64,000 nucleotides of DNA from Paramarasmius palmivorus (GCA_037176845.1 JAYKXP010000020.1:701362-765361), one strand, 5' to 3'; positions 1 through 11,538 are shown, counted from the stretch's first letter. A program made the numbers and translations. The notes: generated by a model not told the origin, from the sequence alone.

Positions 1-292
1 GATGAACGCATACCTCATAGGGGCCAACCCTAACAACAGGGCCTAAATGACAGCTATAATAAGCAACATGACTATCAATTAGTGCTATGCACCTACCGTA
101 CGTCTTATGAAGTCTCTGGAGGTGAGCCAACCAGCCGCCACCGATCACGACATCGTAGTAGGCTCGGTAAATCCGTGTCCATTTCGCCAAGTTCGGCCCA
201 GGAAAATGAGACAATGGATCAGAGCGCATATATCTGACAAGAGGTGTTGCGAGAACAAAAAGCACAAGAAGATAAGGCAGAGAGGAATCCAT
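1..292 (-). CDS. Cytochrome P450, 5' end only (runs off the left edge)
   Basis: The ATG at 292-290 opens a hydrophobic N-terminal anchor, then the proline-rich hinge HFPGPNLAKW and the block YRAYYDVVIGGGWLAHL. That layout is typical of fungal microsomal P450s of the trichodiene-oxygenase/pisatin-demethylase type. Exon 1 is 292-97 and ends in phase 1 at GTAGGT. A 54-bp intron (96-43) follows, and exon 2 (42-14) reads GPVVRVGPYE before the next GTATGC donor at 13. Only about 75 of an expected 500 residues are in the window, so the I-helix, K-helix and heme loop cannot be seen and the substrate is unknown. The fold class is clear from the hinge and the PVVRVGP motif; the subfamily is inference. 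Confidence 0.82.
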   Translation of the reverse strand, partial: MDSSLPYLLVLFVLATPLVRYMRSDPLSHFPGPNLAKWTRIYRAYYDVVIGGGWLAHLQRLHKTYGRCIALIDSHVAYYSCHLGPVVRVGPYEVCVH

Positions 293-1686
293 CGGGGCTG
301 AGGTTCGAGTTGACTTGAAGAGGGCATCTAGCGAATGTATTTGTAGCTGTAGAATCTAGGTATGTCAAGCCACAACGCTCGGATAAACGGAGCTGCTGTA
401 ACTCTGGTTAAAGCGAATGCGAAGATCAGGATTCAAGAAGCGTACCATATTCAAGACAGCATATTCGAGTGAGCCAAGCCAAGAACCAAAGTACAGGGCG
501 GTAAAACGGAGCTTACATGGGAAATTTTGGTGAGGAATTACACTGGGCGAAGATGATGAGAATGACCTTACCTGTATTGAAAAATCATTGCACCGCGATC
601 TACTGGGCGCAGAGAAGCTGTTCAAGTGCAGGCTGAGCTGAAGAACATAGCAAATGGCGAGCTTTTCGTGTACTTACTCCGCAAGGATGTCCGCTGTTGG
701 GTGTAGTTGATGATCAGTGACATTGTGGTTATGGGCAAAGAGCAGGAAAGATAGGCGCCCAATATCCTCCCACGTGCTGCAATTTCCCATACTGTACGTT
801 CCTTCAAGTTCAAACGTTCATGTTGCGTGCGAGACCACAGCCGTCGACTATCCGCAACCAGTGCCACCACCACCGAAAGCTGAAAGCATGAGGCATATGG
901 TCTATATCGTAGTTCCTCTACGAATGGCGAGTTTGAGAGGATTACAATGTCTGTCTGAAGGTCTGCAGGTATGTTCAGTCGTCTATTAGTCTATCGTCAT
1001 TTTGCTTATTGATCGCATTTGATGCACCATAGCTGGACAGAAATTTTGCTCCCAACGCGGCCGCATGCTCAAGCGCTCAAGGACGACCAGCGTTTTATAG
1101 AAGATGGTGCGGATTTGGAAACCCCGGAATTCGAAGTGCTACGAGATCCTGTTATCAAGTACGTGCTCTCTTTGCTATTTACTGACTGCGATATGGCGGC
1201 ATATTGGTTGGCGTTACGGGCGATCGGGCGAATCCATAACTTTTCAGGTGTTCAATGCCTTTACGGTCTTCGCAAACCTCAAAACATTAGGTGCTGGCCT
1301 TGTTCGTGGAACGTTGGAGTGCATCTCTATCTCTGAAAACCTACATCCCTGAAGTATAATTTGTTTGCTTTCGAAGCTGATGAGTCCTGCCGTTGACATG
1401 CCAACCTGGGCTTTGGTTGACGGTGATATTCAATCTTTCGGTATGTACGGCTCGCAACCTTGTATCTTAGATATAATCTCGATAACGTAGGGTCTGGTTC
1501 TCGATGTGGAATACATATGACCTTTTGAATGAATTGCGAATGTTTTGTAGAATACATGATGTTGTGATCTGGGGAGAAATTTTTCGCCCCGCAGATCCGA
1601 AAGATGCACAACATTCCTTCGTCAACTCACGCCATCACAGATATGTCAACCTCCAGCTTATCTTCTCATCTCTTCTATTTTCACCC
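293..1686. other. Intergenic stretch with unrecognised ORF fragments
   Basis: No family is recognised here. On the minus strand, 365-800 has open segments with plausible splice signals (for example a GTAAGT donor near 678 and a GTAAGG donor near 571). On the plus strand, 1022-1350 could be two exons, one reading WTEILLPTRPHAQALKDDQ and the second ending ISENLHP before a stop. Neither can be joined upstream to a convincing start. They may be remnants or an unknown multi-exon gene. Confidence 0.25.
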
Positions 1687-3224
1687 ATGTCCTTGTCGCC
1701 AAAACGCGTCCTTGTTATTGGAGGTGGCCCCAGTGGCCTCGTAGCCCTTCGTAATCTCAGTCAGCTCGGAAAAGATCATGGAATCGAACGGGTCGAGCTT
1801 GCTGAGAGAAGAAATGATGTCGGCGGTGTCTGGTCTGTGTTTTCATCGTTTCTCTGAACCTTCTCATCTCCTTACACGACGGCCAGGTATCTTGATGATC
1901 CGAACCAAGGCGATGGGAAACCTCATTGGCCTTCACCAGCTTACCCAGCTCTCATTGGCAACGTTTTACCCGAATTCTTGTCGTTCAATCAGAACCCTTT
2001 CCCAGAGCCACCTAGTACTCCTCAGCAACCTTTCCCGACACTCAAAGAGACATACGACTACCTACGGGCTTTCGCCGAGCCTTATATCAAGTCTGGGCAA
2101 ATTCGACTAGGGCATGAGATTGTGTCAGTTGAGGAATTGCCAGACAAGTCGGGATGGAACGTCAAGTTCAAGGATTGGTCAAACGGCTGGGACGGTGTAG
2201 AGAGAGAGGAAGTTTGGGATGCCGTCGTAATCGCCGTAGGCTGGTACGACAATCCTGTATGGCCGAACACGCCTGGTCTATCAGAATTGAAAGAAAAGGG
2301 TATGGCGAAACACGCGAAGTTGTGGAGAAGTCCCGAAGGGCTAGAAGGAAAGGTATGTCGACTCTCAAAGACTTTCTTCGTGAAGCTTATAACCCCTCAC
2401 AGCGAACTCTAGTCATTGGCAACGCCAACTCATCGAACGATATCGCAGCTCATCTCACCTCTGTCGCAAGCTTACCTGTATACCGCTCCATTCGTCGCGC
2501 AGCTTTCCCTGGGTTTCCCAGTCTCCCAGATGAACGGATAGAAGACGTTGCTCCCGTCCAATCCTATACCCACGAACACACCACCAACAAAATCACTGTT
2601 CATCTAGAGAATGGTACCATTATAGAAGACATAGATCATGTCATTGTCGGAACAGGATATCGACCTTACCCGTCGTTCGTACACGTTCGTTCAGAAGGCG
2701 AGCTGGCCCCGCTCATGTCTGAAAACATTTCACCGCATCGCGTACCTTCACTTCATCGCCACATCTTATACGCACCAAACCCTTCATTGGCGTTCATAGG
2801 CTCATGTATGGCCTATACACCCTTCACCGTCAATGATATTGCATCATCTTGGCTTGCGCTCGTTTGGACAGGCGAGATACCCGTTCCTGATACCGTTGAA
2901 GACAGGTTACAGTTCGAGAAGGATCGCTTGGCTGCTATAGAGAAGGGTAGAAAAGAATGGGCGGATAGCTTGGTTACTGCAGGAGAGCATGACTCTCGTG
3001 CTTTGCCTTCGTCGTTGATGCAGTATTCCGTGTTGGCCGCCGCTGAAGAGGAGTATGCAGGTGGTTTACGAGGTGAGGTGGTGAGAGCTAGACCAGAGTG
3101 GGGGTCATCTTATGTGGAGTGGAATGATGACAGGAGGGTATGGAGAGAGAGGATGTATCCGATGAAGTTTGAAGCTTTGAAGTGGGCGAGAGAGAATAAG
3201 ATCAAAGGGGGTACGGAACTCTAG
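1687..3224 (+). CDS. Flavin-containing monooxygenase (FMO-like), 477 aa
   Basis: Class B flavoprotein monooxygenase, expected to use FAD and NADPH to oxygenate a soft nucleophile (N or S); the substrate is unknown. Three exons (1687-1832, 1887-2352, 2403-3224) join in frame across introns of 54 and 50 bp to give 477 residues, normal for fungal FMO-like proteins. The FAD dinucleotide motif GGGPSG lies at about residues 12-17, right after the start, which fixes this ATG. VGGVWYLDDP follows the first splice. A second nucleotide motif, GNANSSNDIA, lies at about 210-219 just after the second splice, where NADPH binds. VGTGYRPYP, the usual late FMO motif, is also present. The gene is intact and lies next to the partial P450, on the opposite strand, so a shared role in secondary metabolism is possible but not shown. 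Confidence 0.9.
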
Positions 3225-3624
3225 AATGGGATAGAGTAACGCGATTTTCGGTACCTGGATGTACAAACGATAAACATGTTTTTATGAATAATATATCAGT
3301 GCGACAAATGTGTAAGATTTGCACGGCTATGCTCAAAAGAAGAACTACAGAGAACCAGAGAGAAATCGTTCACCTTATATGTGGTCAGAAAAAGATACCA
3401 TGTGCTGTCCACGACCGTCCTCAATTATAAGAGGCAGGGACGAGTTATGAACCTGACAAAAACTTGTGAATCTGTACTAGGTGAGTATGTAGGTACAAGA
3501 AGGCCGTAATTGTAAAACAGAACAGAGAAAAGAGCGTAGTATGATTTTTCTCTTCGTAAGCAACCCACAAAGACAAAGAGATCAGGACAAAGGCTCAGCA
3601 ATGAGAGCTAGCAAAAAATGGTAT

Positions 3625-4416
3625 TTAGGAACTCCCCGGAAGTGGTGAAAGGTGCCATTTGCTATGATGCCTATCCGCTTCTGTGACTGTGTTTGGGAAA
3701 TTGGCGGATCTGAAGCCAACTCTGATGCCTGCCCCGGACTTTTTCCAATTCCCACCATCAGCATACAAAAACAGGGATCCACGGAAAGAGCTTGCAGCTT
3801 GATAGTTTTGGTGAGTGACACATAGACCGCATGCCGCCCCACCCCTCCAGTGCGGAGTCTCGTCATTCAGGTAGCGGTATCCGCTGAGAACTCCGTCAGG
3901 AGAGAAGAAGAAAAGATCGAGCTATTGAGAAGATGTTAACGTTCAGTCCAATGTATACCAAAAGATGAAAGATGCTTTACTAACATTTCCCAAATCATTA
4001 TCACCTTTCTCTCCACGATTCAGCTGCGCAATAGCGAGCGGTGTTCCCCGCATGACCTCGCTTGCAGGAACAATCACCTGGACGTTCTTGGATTGCCCAT
4101 CCGTAAAGGCGTCCGTAACGTGCACCATCATGATATCAAAGGTGGAAGCACTTTGATAGAAAATGAAGGAGTTGCCATTGGGAGCCTGAGCAATTTCAAC
4201 GTCTCCAAGTATGTCTATGCTGGGCGCTGGTGCTGCCTTGGCTTTGAGAGCTGCCTGAGGGGCAACGTCCCCTTCAGCTGTATTCTCCTGACCATGGACG
4301 AGAGGAGCCAACTGGAATATGGCGAGAGCCTGAAATCGCATGGCGTTAAACCACATAAGCAACTGTAAAGGTAAAGGAGGACGTACGGTAAATGCGAGTA
4401 CTTGCTTGAACATCAT
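3625..4416 (-). CDS. Secreted protein, tandem family copy 1, 223 aa
   Basis: Family not recognised. Three exons: 4416-4387 (ten codons), 4329-3985 and 3921-3625, with introns of 57 and 63 bp, give 223 residues ending at a TAA. The start MMFKQVLAFT is split by an intron from ALAIFQLAPLVHGQ, and together they form a signal peptide; an Ala/Pro-rich linker follows. The mature part contains FIFYQSASTFDIMMVHVTDA, then LDLFFFSPDGVLSGYRYLND, then two Cys in GGAACGLCV, and ends with GIRVGFRSANFP. The aromatic, Gly-rich repeats faintly recall fungal fucose-lectin beta-propeller blades, but this is not firm enough to assign. A near-identical exon structure in copy 2 supports the model. A TATATATA box lies about 50 bp upstream. 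Confidence 0.8.
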
Positions 4417-4462
4417 CACGAATGGTGTTGGGTGCTGTAGAGTTCGAGAGCGTGAGGTCAGA

Positions 4463-4470
4463 GTATATAT
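4463..4470 (-). promoter_or_regulatory. TATA box of secreted family copy 1
   Basis: TATATATA on the minus strand, about 50 bp before the start codon at 4416. The same box sits at the same distance in copy 2 and is degraded in copy 3. Confidence 0.6.
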
Positions 4471-5300
4471 AGCCAGAGTCGGCAGAAACGGAAAAGGTGG
4501 GCGTTGTATAGAAGGAACAAGACTTGCATCCATAAATCCAAAGCGCCATGCAAGTGGTTAAAGCAGCGATTCTTTTAAGTGAAGACTGAGACTTTAAGTT
4601 GGCGATATGATCGGAACAGACACATTCCATGAAGCACGCTGTAGGCGGTTAAAGCAGACCTTACAGAGCATTTTCCAAAAGAAAGAAGCCTCTGTGCAGG
4701 CAAGAGGAAAGAGAAACCAACCCCATGAATCCCAACTTCCGTATGATGTTTGCTGAACTGATGTGAGGCGGCAACGAGTGGCCCCTTCCAATCCCGAATG
4801 CACCATTCCACGATGTTTCTTGTCCTTCCCGACTTCGACATCTAGTGGGGAATGGTCTACTGGGACAAAGAGAGATAGATTTTCGGTGGCGGGTTGCAAG
4901 GAAGAATATTATGCACGGACGATGATTCCGGGCTTTCACTGGCTCATGCACTTCAAATTCTTCGCCATCACGACTACCAAAGGCCATCATGGCCCAGTAG
5001 AGTCAGGGGTACAAGGTATGTTAGGATTCGTGAGGATAAAGAATGAACTCGAAGAGCCTACAAAGACGATCCTGAGTGTAGTGTCAGACACCTGCCAGCA
5101 AAGATACAAAGTTTGGGACGCACGCGTGCCGAGTTGTCTCTTGACGTGTATCCTTCCATAGGTTTCGGTACCTTAAATCTCCGCCGGAAGAAAACGAATT
5201 GTCGGGAACGTTCGAGTCCGAGGATATTCGTACCCTTTAGACCAACTGGAATCATATTCGTAGTCGCACTAATAGCCGGATTGACATGGCTAACGGGCTA

Positions 5301-6229
5301 TCGCATGACGAGGCCATGGAAGAGAAGATCGGCAACATGCCGTACTTTGTTGAAGAAGTTAATGTTGTGATAAGTTGAGTATATCATGATGGTGTATTCG
5401 TTTGAACAAAAGCAGTAGCCGTCAAGCCTTCTCGGAAGCGACGTTGAGTAAACAAAGAGGCAAAATCAGGTAACTGGTACACACATTGCATGTAGATTTC
5501 GACTTTCTTTCCTCCACATTCGTTTGGTATTCATTGAGGTAGTAGGATACTTACGGGGATCTGCTTGGAATGTCCAGGACGTCCAGGGATCAAACTTGAG
5601 AACCGCTTTTCTATGAGCCCGACAGGGACTTGGCGTCTGATACTACTTTCTGGATATATGACAGGCGGAGAATGAACCAAAGGAGTCACGAACGGGTTGC
5701 AATTGTCAAATGCGGGTGTTGGAGAGGACAAGAATTTCGTTGGAGACCGTGACAAAGGTTAGTCCATGGACCATCATAGCGTGACTCATCCGCAGTGTCA
5801 GGTGGCGTGATTTGTCACAATGTCTTTTTTCTCGACATCGGTCGCGACCATTGCCAAAGGCTCTTCAACGCGTTAATCACCCCCTCCTGTATGTGGCATT
5901 TCGTCACATGTTCAAGCTTCAAGAAAGATAGCTCGATCATATTTTCCATAAGCGATACCGATGAAACATCAATTTAACTGGTACTAGTAGTGAGCGCTTG
6001 GTGAGCGCTAGTGAGCCTTCAGTCCATCGGCTTTTGTAGGTTATCGGTGGATAAGTTTCCAGCTGATGAAAACCTAACCCCATTACCCAGAAAACAAAAT
6101 GGAGAACTTGCAGTGCGAACTCTTCCTCGCCGCTGCCGGGCCGGGCCAGCGGTATCTTCCAAAGCAATATCTGCCCTTCGGATTCTAGGAAAGCCCCCTA
6201 TATCTCACGATACTGATCATAACTACAGA
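5301..6229. other. Gene-free spacer with a duplicated upstream block
   Basis: No gene is recognised. The part 5570-5770 resembles 60730-60910 (see separate entry). An open minus-strand segment at 5755-5531 ends at a good GTAAGT donor near 5552, but it has no recognised product. Confidence 0.4.
5570..5770 (-). repeat. Copy of the upstream block found at 60730-60910
   Basis: Shared stretches include CCGCTTTTCTATGA and GGCGGAGAATGAACC, followed by similar spacing and a similar GGAGAGGACA-type end. At 60.8 kb this block lies directly upstream of the small secreted pseudogene. Here nothing related to that gene follows, so this looks like an orphan promoter-side fragment. Confidence 0.55.
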
Positions 6230-6560
6230 CGTGTTTTTATGAGTAACATATCAGTACGACAAATGTGTAAGATTTGCACGATTATGCTTTAAGGAAGAAC
6301 GACAGCGAACCAGGGAGAAATCGTTCACCTTATATGTGGTTAGAAAAAGATACCATGGGGTGTCCGCGAGTCCGCGACCGTCTTCGATCTTAAGAAGCAG
6401 GGACGAGTTACGAACCTGAAAAGCACTTGAGAACTTGTACGTAGGTACAAGGCCGTAATTCCGAAACAGCAGAGGTGTAGTACGCTTTTCTTTCCATGGG
6501 AAACCCACAAAGACAGGAAAAAACGAAGGCTCAAAAATGAGAGCTAGCAAAAGACAGTAT

Positions 6561-7355
6561 CTAGGGACTCCCCGGAAGTGGCGAAAGGTGCCATTTACCA
6601 TCATGCCTATCCGCTTCTGTGATCGTGTCCGGGAAATTCGCCGACCTGAAGCCAACTCTGATGCCTGCCTCAGCCTTGTTTGGATTTCCACCAGAAGCAT
6701 ACAAAAATAGGGAGCCACGGAAAGGGCTCGCAGCTTGATAATTTTGGTGGGTGACACATAGATTGCATGCTGCCCCACCCCTCCAGTGCGGAGTTTCGTC
6801 GTTCAGGTAGCGGTATTCGCTGAGAATTCCGTTGGGAGAGAAGAAGAAAATATCGAGCTATCGGGACAATATCAGCATTCAGTCCAACGTGTATCAAGAA
6901 ATTAGAAATGGTTTAGCACTTACAACCCCAACATCATTATCGCCTTTCTCTCCGCGGTGCCTCTGAGCGACAGCAATGGGTGTTCCACGCATGACCTCAT
7001 TTGCGGGAACAATCAACTTCACGTTCTTGGTTACCCCATCCGTAAAGGCGTCCGTAACGTGCACCATCATGATATCAAAGGTAGAAGCGCTTTGGTAGAA
7101 GATGAAAGAGTTGCCATTGGGAGCTTCAGCGATATCAACACCTCCAAGGGGGTCTACGTCGGGTGCTGGTGCTGCGTTGGCTTTGAGAGCTGCCTGAGGT
7201 GCAGCGTCCCCTTCAGCTGCATTCTCCTGACTGTGGACGAGAGGAGCCAACTGTAACATGGCGAGAGCCTGAAATCGCGAGACGTTAGACTAGATACCCA
7301 ACTGCAGAGGTAAAGGGGAACATACGGTAAATGCGAGCACCTGCTTGAAGATCAT
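6561..7355 (-). CDS. Secreted protein, tandem family copy 2, 223 aa
   Basis: Intact paralogue of the gene at 3625-4416 with the same three exons and the same exon lengths: 7355-7326 (30 nt), 7268-6924 (345 nt) and 6857-6561 (297 nt). The start is MIFKQVLAFT, followed after the intron by a hydrophobic segment and an Ala/Pro linker, so it should be secreted. The segment with STFDIMMVHVTDAFTDG is unchanged. The C-terminal half differs in several residues (for example ASGGNPNKAEAGIRVGF). Equal exon lengths with scattered amino acid changes suggest selection to keep the protein. The function is unknown, and the lectin-like resemblance noted for copy 1 applies here with the same doubt. Confidence 0.8.
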
Positions 7356-7401
7356 CACGAAGTTGTTGGATGTTGTAGATTTCAGGAGCGTGATATTAAA
7401 G

Positions 7402-7409
7402 TATATATA
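7402..7409 (-). promoter_or_regulatory. TATA box of secreted family copy 2
   Basis: TATATATA on the minus strand, about 50 bp before the start at 7355, matching copy 1 in sequence context (followed by GCCAG on the plus strand). Confidence 0.6.
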
Positions 7410-8099
7410 GCCAGCGTCGGAACCGGAGGAGGCGGGCGTTGCATCGAAGCAACTTAACCTGCGTTCATAACTTCAAGGCGCCGTGCAAGTCGTCAAAGCA
7501 GCGATTCATTCAAGCAAACATTGATTCGACCTATGTATCCCGACTAGCGTTAGATTTCCTTTGAAGGGAGGCGGCGACCAGCGGCCCCTTCTAATCCCCG
7601 CTGTACCATTCCGTGGTCTTCAATGTCCTTGACTTCGATGTCTAGAGGGAGAATGATCTACTGAGATGAAAAATGATAAATTCTCGGTGGCAGGCTGCGG
7701 GGAGGAATGTGTACGGACAAAGACGGAGAGCCCTCTACTGGTTCATGAATCCCAAGCTTTCCACCACTATGGCTAGCAAAAGGAATCGTAACCCAGTAAG
7801 TCCAGGTGTACAAGGTATGTCGGGGGTTCGTGAGGATGAATAAGTGAACTCTGAAAAGCCTAAAGGTGAATGTATCAGAACACTGTCAGCAAAGATACAA
7901 CATTGAGAACCCACTCAAGGTGTCTCTTGTCATGAGTTCTTCCATAACCCTCGGTATCTTCAATCCCCGGGAACAAACAAATTTGTACGGGAGTTATGGT
8001 GGCACGAAAGTGAATGCTCGGAGACTTCAAATTGATATGGTTAGAGCTCCACAAAAGAACAGAAGTACTCGTATTGAGAGTATGATACAGCATACAAAA

Positions 8100-9290
8100 T
8101 GAGCTAGCAGAAGACAGCATATTCACTTTGTTGAAGGAACAAAGTACCATTTGTTATGGTACCCGTCCGCTTCAATGACTATGCTTGAGGAGCTCCCCAT
8201 TGAGCTTGAATCTTTGCCCCCGCGTCCTTTGAGCGTGCGCCGATAGCACGCAAAAATGGGAAGGTACCGAAAATGTTCGCAACCTAATGAATCCAGTGGG
8301 TGTCACCGGTTCACCTCCATCGCACGTCATACCACCAAAGCAGGTCAGATTCTTGTCGTGACAGCAGCGATACTCAGGGTTCTATCGAGAAAGAGAGAAA
8401 AAAGGATAACGTCAGCATTTGGTTGAGTCTAGGATTCAAATAGAACTAGTTGGCTTACAGATCCAATCATTGGGCCATATCACCACGGTGCCGCTACGCG
8501 ACAACGATGGGCATCATACGCATATCCTCTTTCTCGGGAACAAATAGTTCCGCATACCTGTAAAGACGTCCATGACATGACGCGCACCATCATGATATCG
8601 AAGGTGGCAGGGCTTGAGTGGAAAATAAAAAGGCTACTGGGTGTTTCGGCAATATCGACAGCCGCCGCTGCTTCATTGTATTTGAGAGCTTTCGTCCCCT
8701 CACTTTGAACAAGGGAAGCCATCGTAAAAAGTGCTTGACAGAATGAGGCGTTAGCACAACGTGCCCGGTCAGTTGTAAACGGCGACGTACAATCAATGCT
8801 CTTGCTTGAAGATCGTTAACAGACAATGGTGGGTGTTGTAGGTTTTGAGAGCGCAAGGTCAGGTTTTTATAGCCAGCTATCGGGTCCCGACAGGCCGTGC
8901 TCGACTGTTGAATCGAAGTATACTGACGTATCGGCGTTGTTCAAGTCGTGAGAGTGGCGATTGGCTTCGGTAGGCGGCGCTCAGGGTTTCCTGTCCTCAG
9001 AAAAGCGAAGAGCCGAGGGTAGCGCCTGTCGTAGATCCTAGAGGGCATTGAGTAAACAAACTCATTTCTGCGACGAATACAGAAAACTGACCCGCTGTAC
9101 AATGATGATCCAATTGGCGCATAGTTCCTTCCAGGATCGTGGTTGCCTTCGTGCATGCTAATAGTTGCACCATCCCGTGGCCTTCCATGAACTTCTATAT
9201 CTCCAGTTCTTAGGGGAGCGACTGGCTTGCCGAGATTGTGATCAATGAATTCTCGCTGGCTTGAGGTAAGGAATGGCTGCGTTGTCCATC
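8100..9290. repeat. Tandem duplication unit C (diverged)
   Basis: Third, much more diverged copy. It starts with the same GAGCTAGCA element as the other units (near 8100). Traces of the upstream region, such as the CCCGTGGCCTTC... segment near 9173, are still recognisable up to about 9290. Confidence 0.6.
8140..8818 (-). pseudogene. Secreted protein, tandem family copy 3 (decayed)
   Basis: Relic of the family at 3625-4416 and 6561-7355. The first exon (about 8818-8790) can be aligned, but its ATG is now ACG, and GTACGT still follows as donor. Exon 2 keeps fragments such as FIFHSSPATFDIMMVRV but lacks much of the linker and is shifted out of frame soon after. Exon 3 keeps only scattered motifs and has in-frame stops. 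The TATATATA box is reduced to TTTTTATAG near 8865. Loss of start codon, frame and TATA box together make expression as a protein very unlikely. Confidence 0.75.
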
Positions 9291-10481
9291 AAATGACTAC
9301 AGGGGGAAGGACGCTTCCACCAAGAAACTAGGGAAAATAACGAGTTTCATGCGGATAGAGTCGCCTGCAATAGGAGTGAACATGGTGATCATCGCAAAGC
9401 TATAGTGGTACGCACCAGCGGAGGCGAACATAGACCATGCTTGTTTCTTGACTTCTTTTCTCGTATTATTTGTCTTTATATTTCGATAATGTAAGCAATT
9501 CTGGACATCGAAACGAATTAGTGTGGACACACGAGTAATGCTTTGACACGACCCACTATGCTGGCCGAAAACAACTTCGGACCGAGCCTTCAGCAAGACT
9601 ATTACTACGGCGAAGCGCAAGATGGAGAGTCAAGCGGTGAGGACCTAATTTAGATTGAAAAGGCGTGTCTGTATGATGTGAAGAAAGTGGATCATCTATA
9701 TGTGTGTCAGCGCGAACGACCCCAAGTGAGCAAGTGTGTATTGTGTTTAAATTGTGTTTAAAACTTACCCAAGCACCTTTTCTGCCCCAGATATCCTTGC
9801 CAGTGCTTCTTGCTTCCTCTACTGCGTATGCTTGGACGTTGCCGATGCTTGAATGGAACAGTGGGATGGTGATCATGGTCAAGCATGATGAGCCGAAAAT
9901 TCCCAGGCTTACCCTAGTCTCCTGTAAGCCGACTCAATCACTCGTACCCCTTCGTACCCTAACCTCCTCAGACTCCATTTTTCAACCATTTTTACTACAA
10001 CTGATAGAACAAGGTCGAAGACTTTTGTTTCGTTGCCTGATCAACTTGACTGATAGAATAACTCTCAGGGTTGGTCAGACCATATCTCTCCCTGGGATTC
10101 AGCTGGCAGTACTACTATCTCTGGCCCGGATGAAGTGGGCCTTACTTGTCGCTTAAACAGGATTCAAGAACTGAATCATTCCTGTGCTATTCTGCAATCA
10201 TGTTGCTTAGTTCACGGTACCCTTGGTTATCTTGGCGAATCGCAAGCAGTGACAACAAGTCTTAGTTTGCAATCACTGATTCGCGTTTCGTGACGAGCTG
10301 TGCATAGTATGCAATGGCGCACACCAGGGCTGATTCGAAACACTCCAGATCCCCTCAGATCCCCATAACCAGGGTTCGATAACTCACCGTCGACCTCGGA
10401 TACTTGTTCCCGTAGGTGTTTCAAAATTCACTGTCCAACGACAAAAGTTACCCGTGTCTCGAATGATAAAGATCTCAGCGG
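9291..10481. other. Intergenic; one short unrecognised minus-strand exon candidate
   Basis: The minus strand at 9882-9769 reads MTMITIPLFHSSIGNVQAYA and on to a GTAAGT donor, with an acceptor near 9700, but the following frames stop quickly. The product is not recognised. The rest shows nothing I can support. Confidence 0.2.
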
Positions 10482-10488
10482 TATAAAA
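10482..10488 (+). promoter_or_regulatory. TATA box of small secreted protein gene
   Basis: TATAAAA about 55 bp before the start codon at 10542. Confidence 0.6.
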
Positions 10489-10541
10489 ATGCAGGGAGAA
10501 TTCGTCAGGCTGATTCCTTCCTAGCCTTCATCGACATCACC

Positions 10542-11087
10542 ATGAAACTGAGCTTCGCCACCATCCTTATCGCTGCTACGGCAGTTCTTGCTCAGGACGT
10601 GCCTTCAGGTCTTGTCTCTCCACCCGAGGGTGCGACTCTGAGCCTGAACGATGTGCGCTCATACTCCACGATCATCATGATACCGTGCGGTTTAACTGAC
10701 TTCCAACCTTCAGAAACTCAACATCACTTTGGCTCCTAATCGCTACGCGCGTGCATTCACCTCTTCCATCACTGCATACATTCTCGACAGCAACACCATT
10801 CCGGAGGGGTACACTAGCTTCAGACGGATTGTCACCGATGTTCCACCTAACTCAAAGGTCACTATTCCCAGTGGCTTACAAGTCGACTCGTATGAAATCG
10901 TCACCGACGCTCCACTCAATGCATTTATTACTACGACCGGTCGGAAAACGCTCATTGTCGAGGAAAGGTTCCAGGATCCCTCTGTAAGTGAACTGTTGTC
11001 GATTTGCCTCAGATTGGATGGCTGATATTCTTGTATTAGCGACATAATACCGCGATTCATGCCAGAATTCTTGAGGTGACGAATTGA
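10542..11087 (+). CDS. Small secreted protein, 142 aa
   Basis: Family not recognised. Three exons (10542-10652, 10714-10983, 11040-11087) join in frame to 142 residues. The N-terminus MKLSFATILIAATAVLAQ is a clear signal peptide with a likely cleavage after ALA. The mature part has no Cys and is rich in Thr, Ser, Val and Ile, with NITLAPN and LIVEERFQDPS as landmarks, suggesting a small beta-rich extracellular protein. A broken paralogue lies on the minus strand at 60096-60634 with the same two intron positions and the same end (conserved EVT before the stop), which confirms this exon model. It is the only intact copy in the window. Confidence 0.8.
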
Positions 11088-11538
11088 TTTTATGGGATGC
11101 AGATGGGATGGATCGGGCTATGTCTAGCTCAGCGCTATTCCTCAGTCGTTACCTTGTGAACATTTTCTTAGATTCTAGGCTCTATACGCTAACACGGCTA
11201 TAACTTTTTGTTGCGTAAACCAGGCTAGAGCTTGTAAATAACGGATGGATTCATCTGAGATTCATGTCGGACATGTGGGACCTAGACGAGTTTCGCAATT
11301 GCATTCTGATGGCATGATGGCGTTCAAAACGTTACATTTGTAGATCTTGGCTAATATTAGATGTCTAGACTCAGACTGTTGTCGTTGATATTCTCTCTGT
11401 TGTTGCTTATTGAGGACACTGGGCTATTAACCAATTCTATCTTTTGTGGTATTCCTCGGGCGTATTGTTACAAAAATAAAGAGGTGTATGAATTCAAATT
11501 TCAACCTTTCCTAGTAAAGATATCCAAATCTCACCTAG

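Larger units (their letters stand above)
3270..5300. repeat. Tandem duplication unit A (secreted-protein gene plus flanks)
   Basis: This block is similar along its whole length to 6230-8060. The 3' flank (GCGACAAATGTGTAAGATTT near 3300 and its counterpart near 6255), the gene, the TATA region and about 800 bp of upstream DNA are all shared. The similarity fades around 5290 and 8050. Boundaries are by eye. Confidence 0.75.
6230..8060. repeat. Tandem duplication unit B
   Basis: Second copy of the unit at 3270-5300, in the same orientation, with intact gene, TATA box and flanks. It is about 200 bp shorter, mostly through small deletions upstream of the gene. Confidence 0.75.

Noticed and set aside
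365..873. Minus-strand ORFs read at first as a wax-synthase-like membrane protein
   Set aside because: The hydrophobic stretch did not carry any conserved motif of that family, and the similar-looking segment at 145-327 turned out to be the wrong frame of the P450 5' end.
9704..10156. 150-residue plus-strand ORF
   Set aside because: No motif, no splice logic; its composition looks like the antisense of short minus-strand open segments and non-coding DNA.
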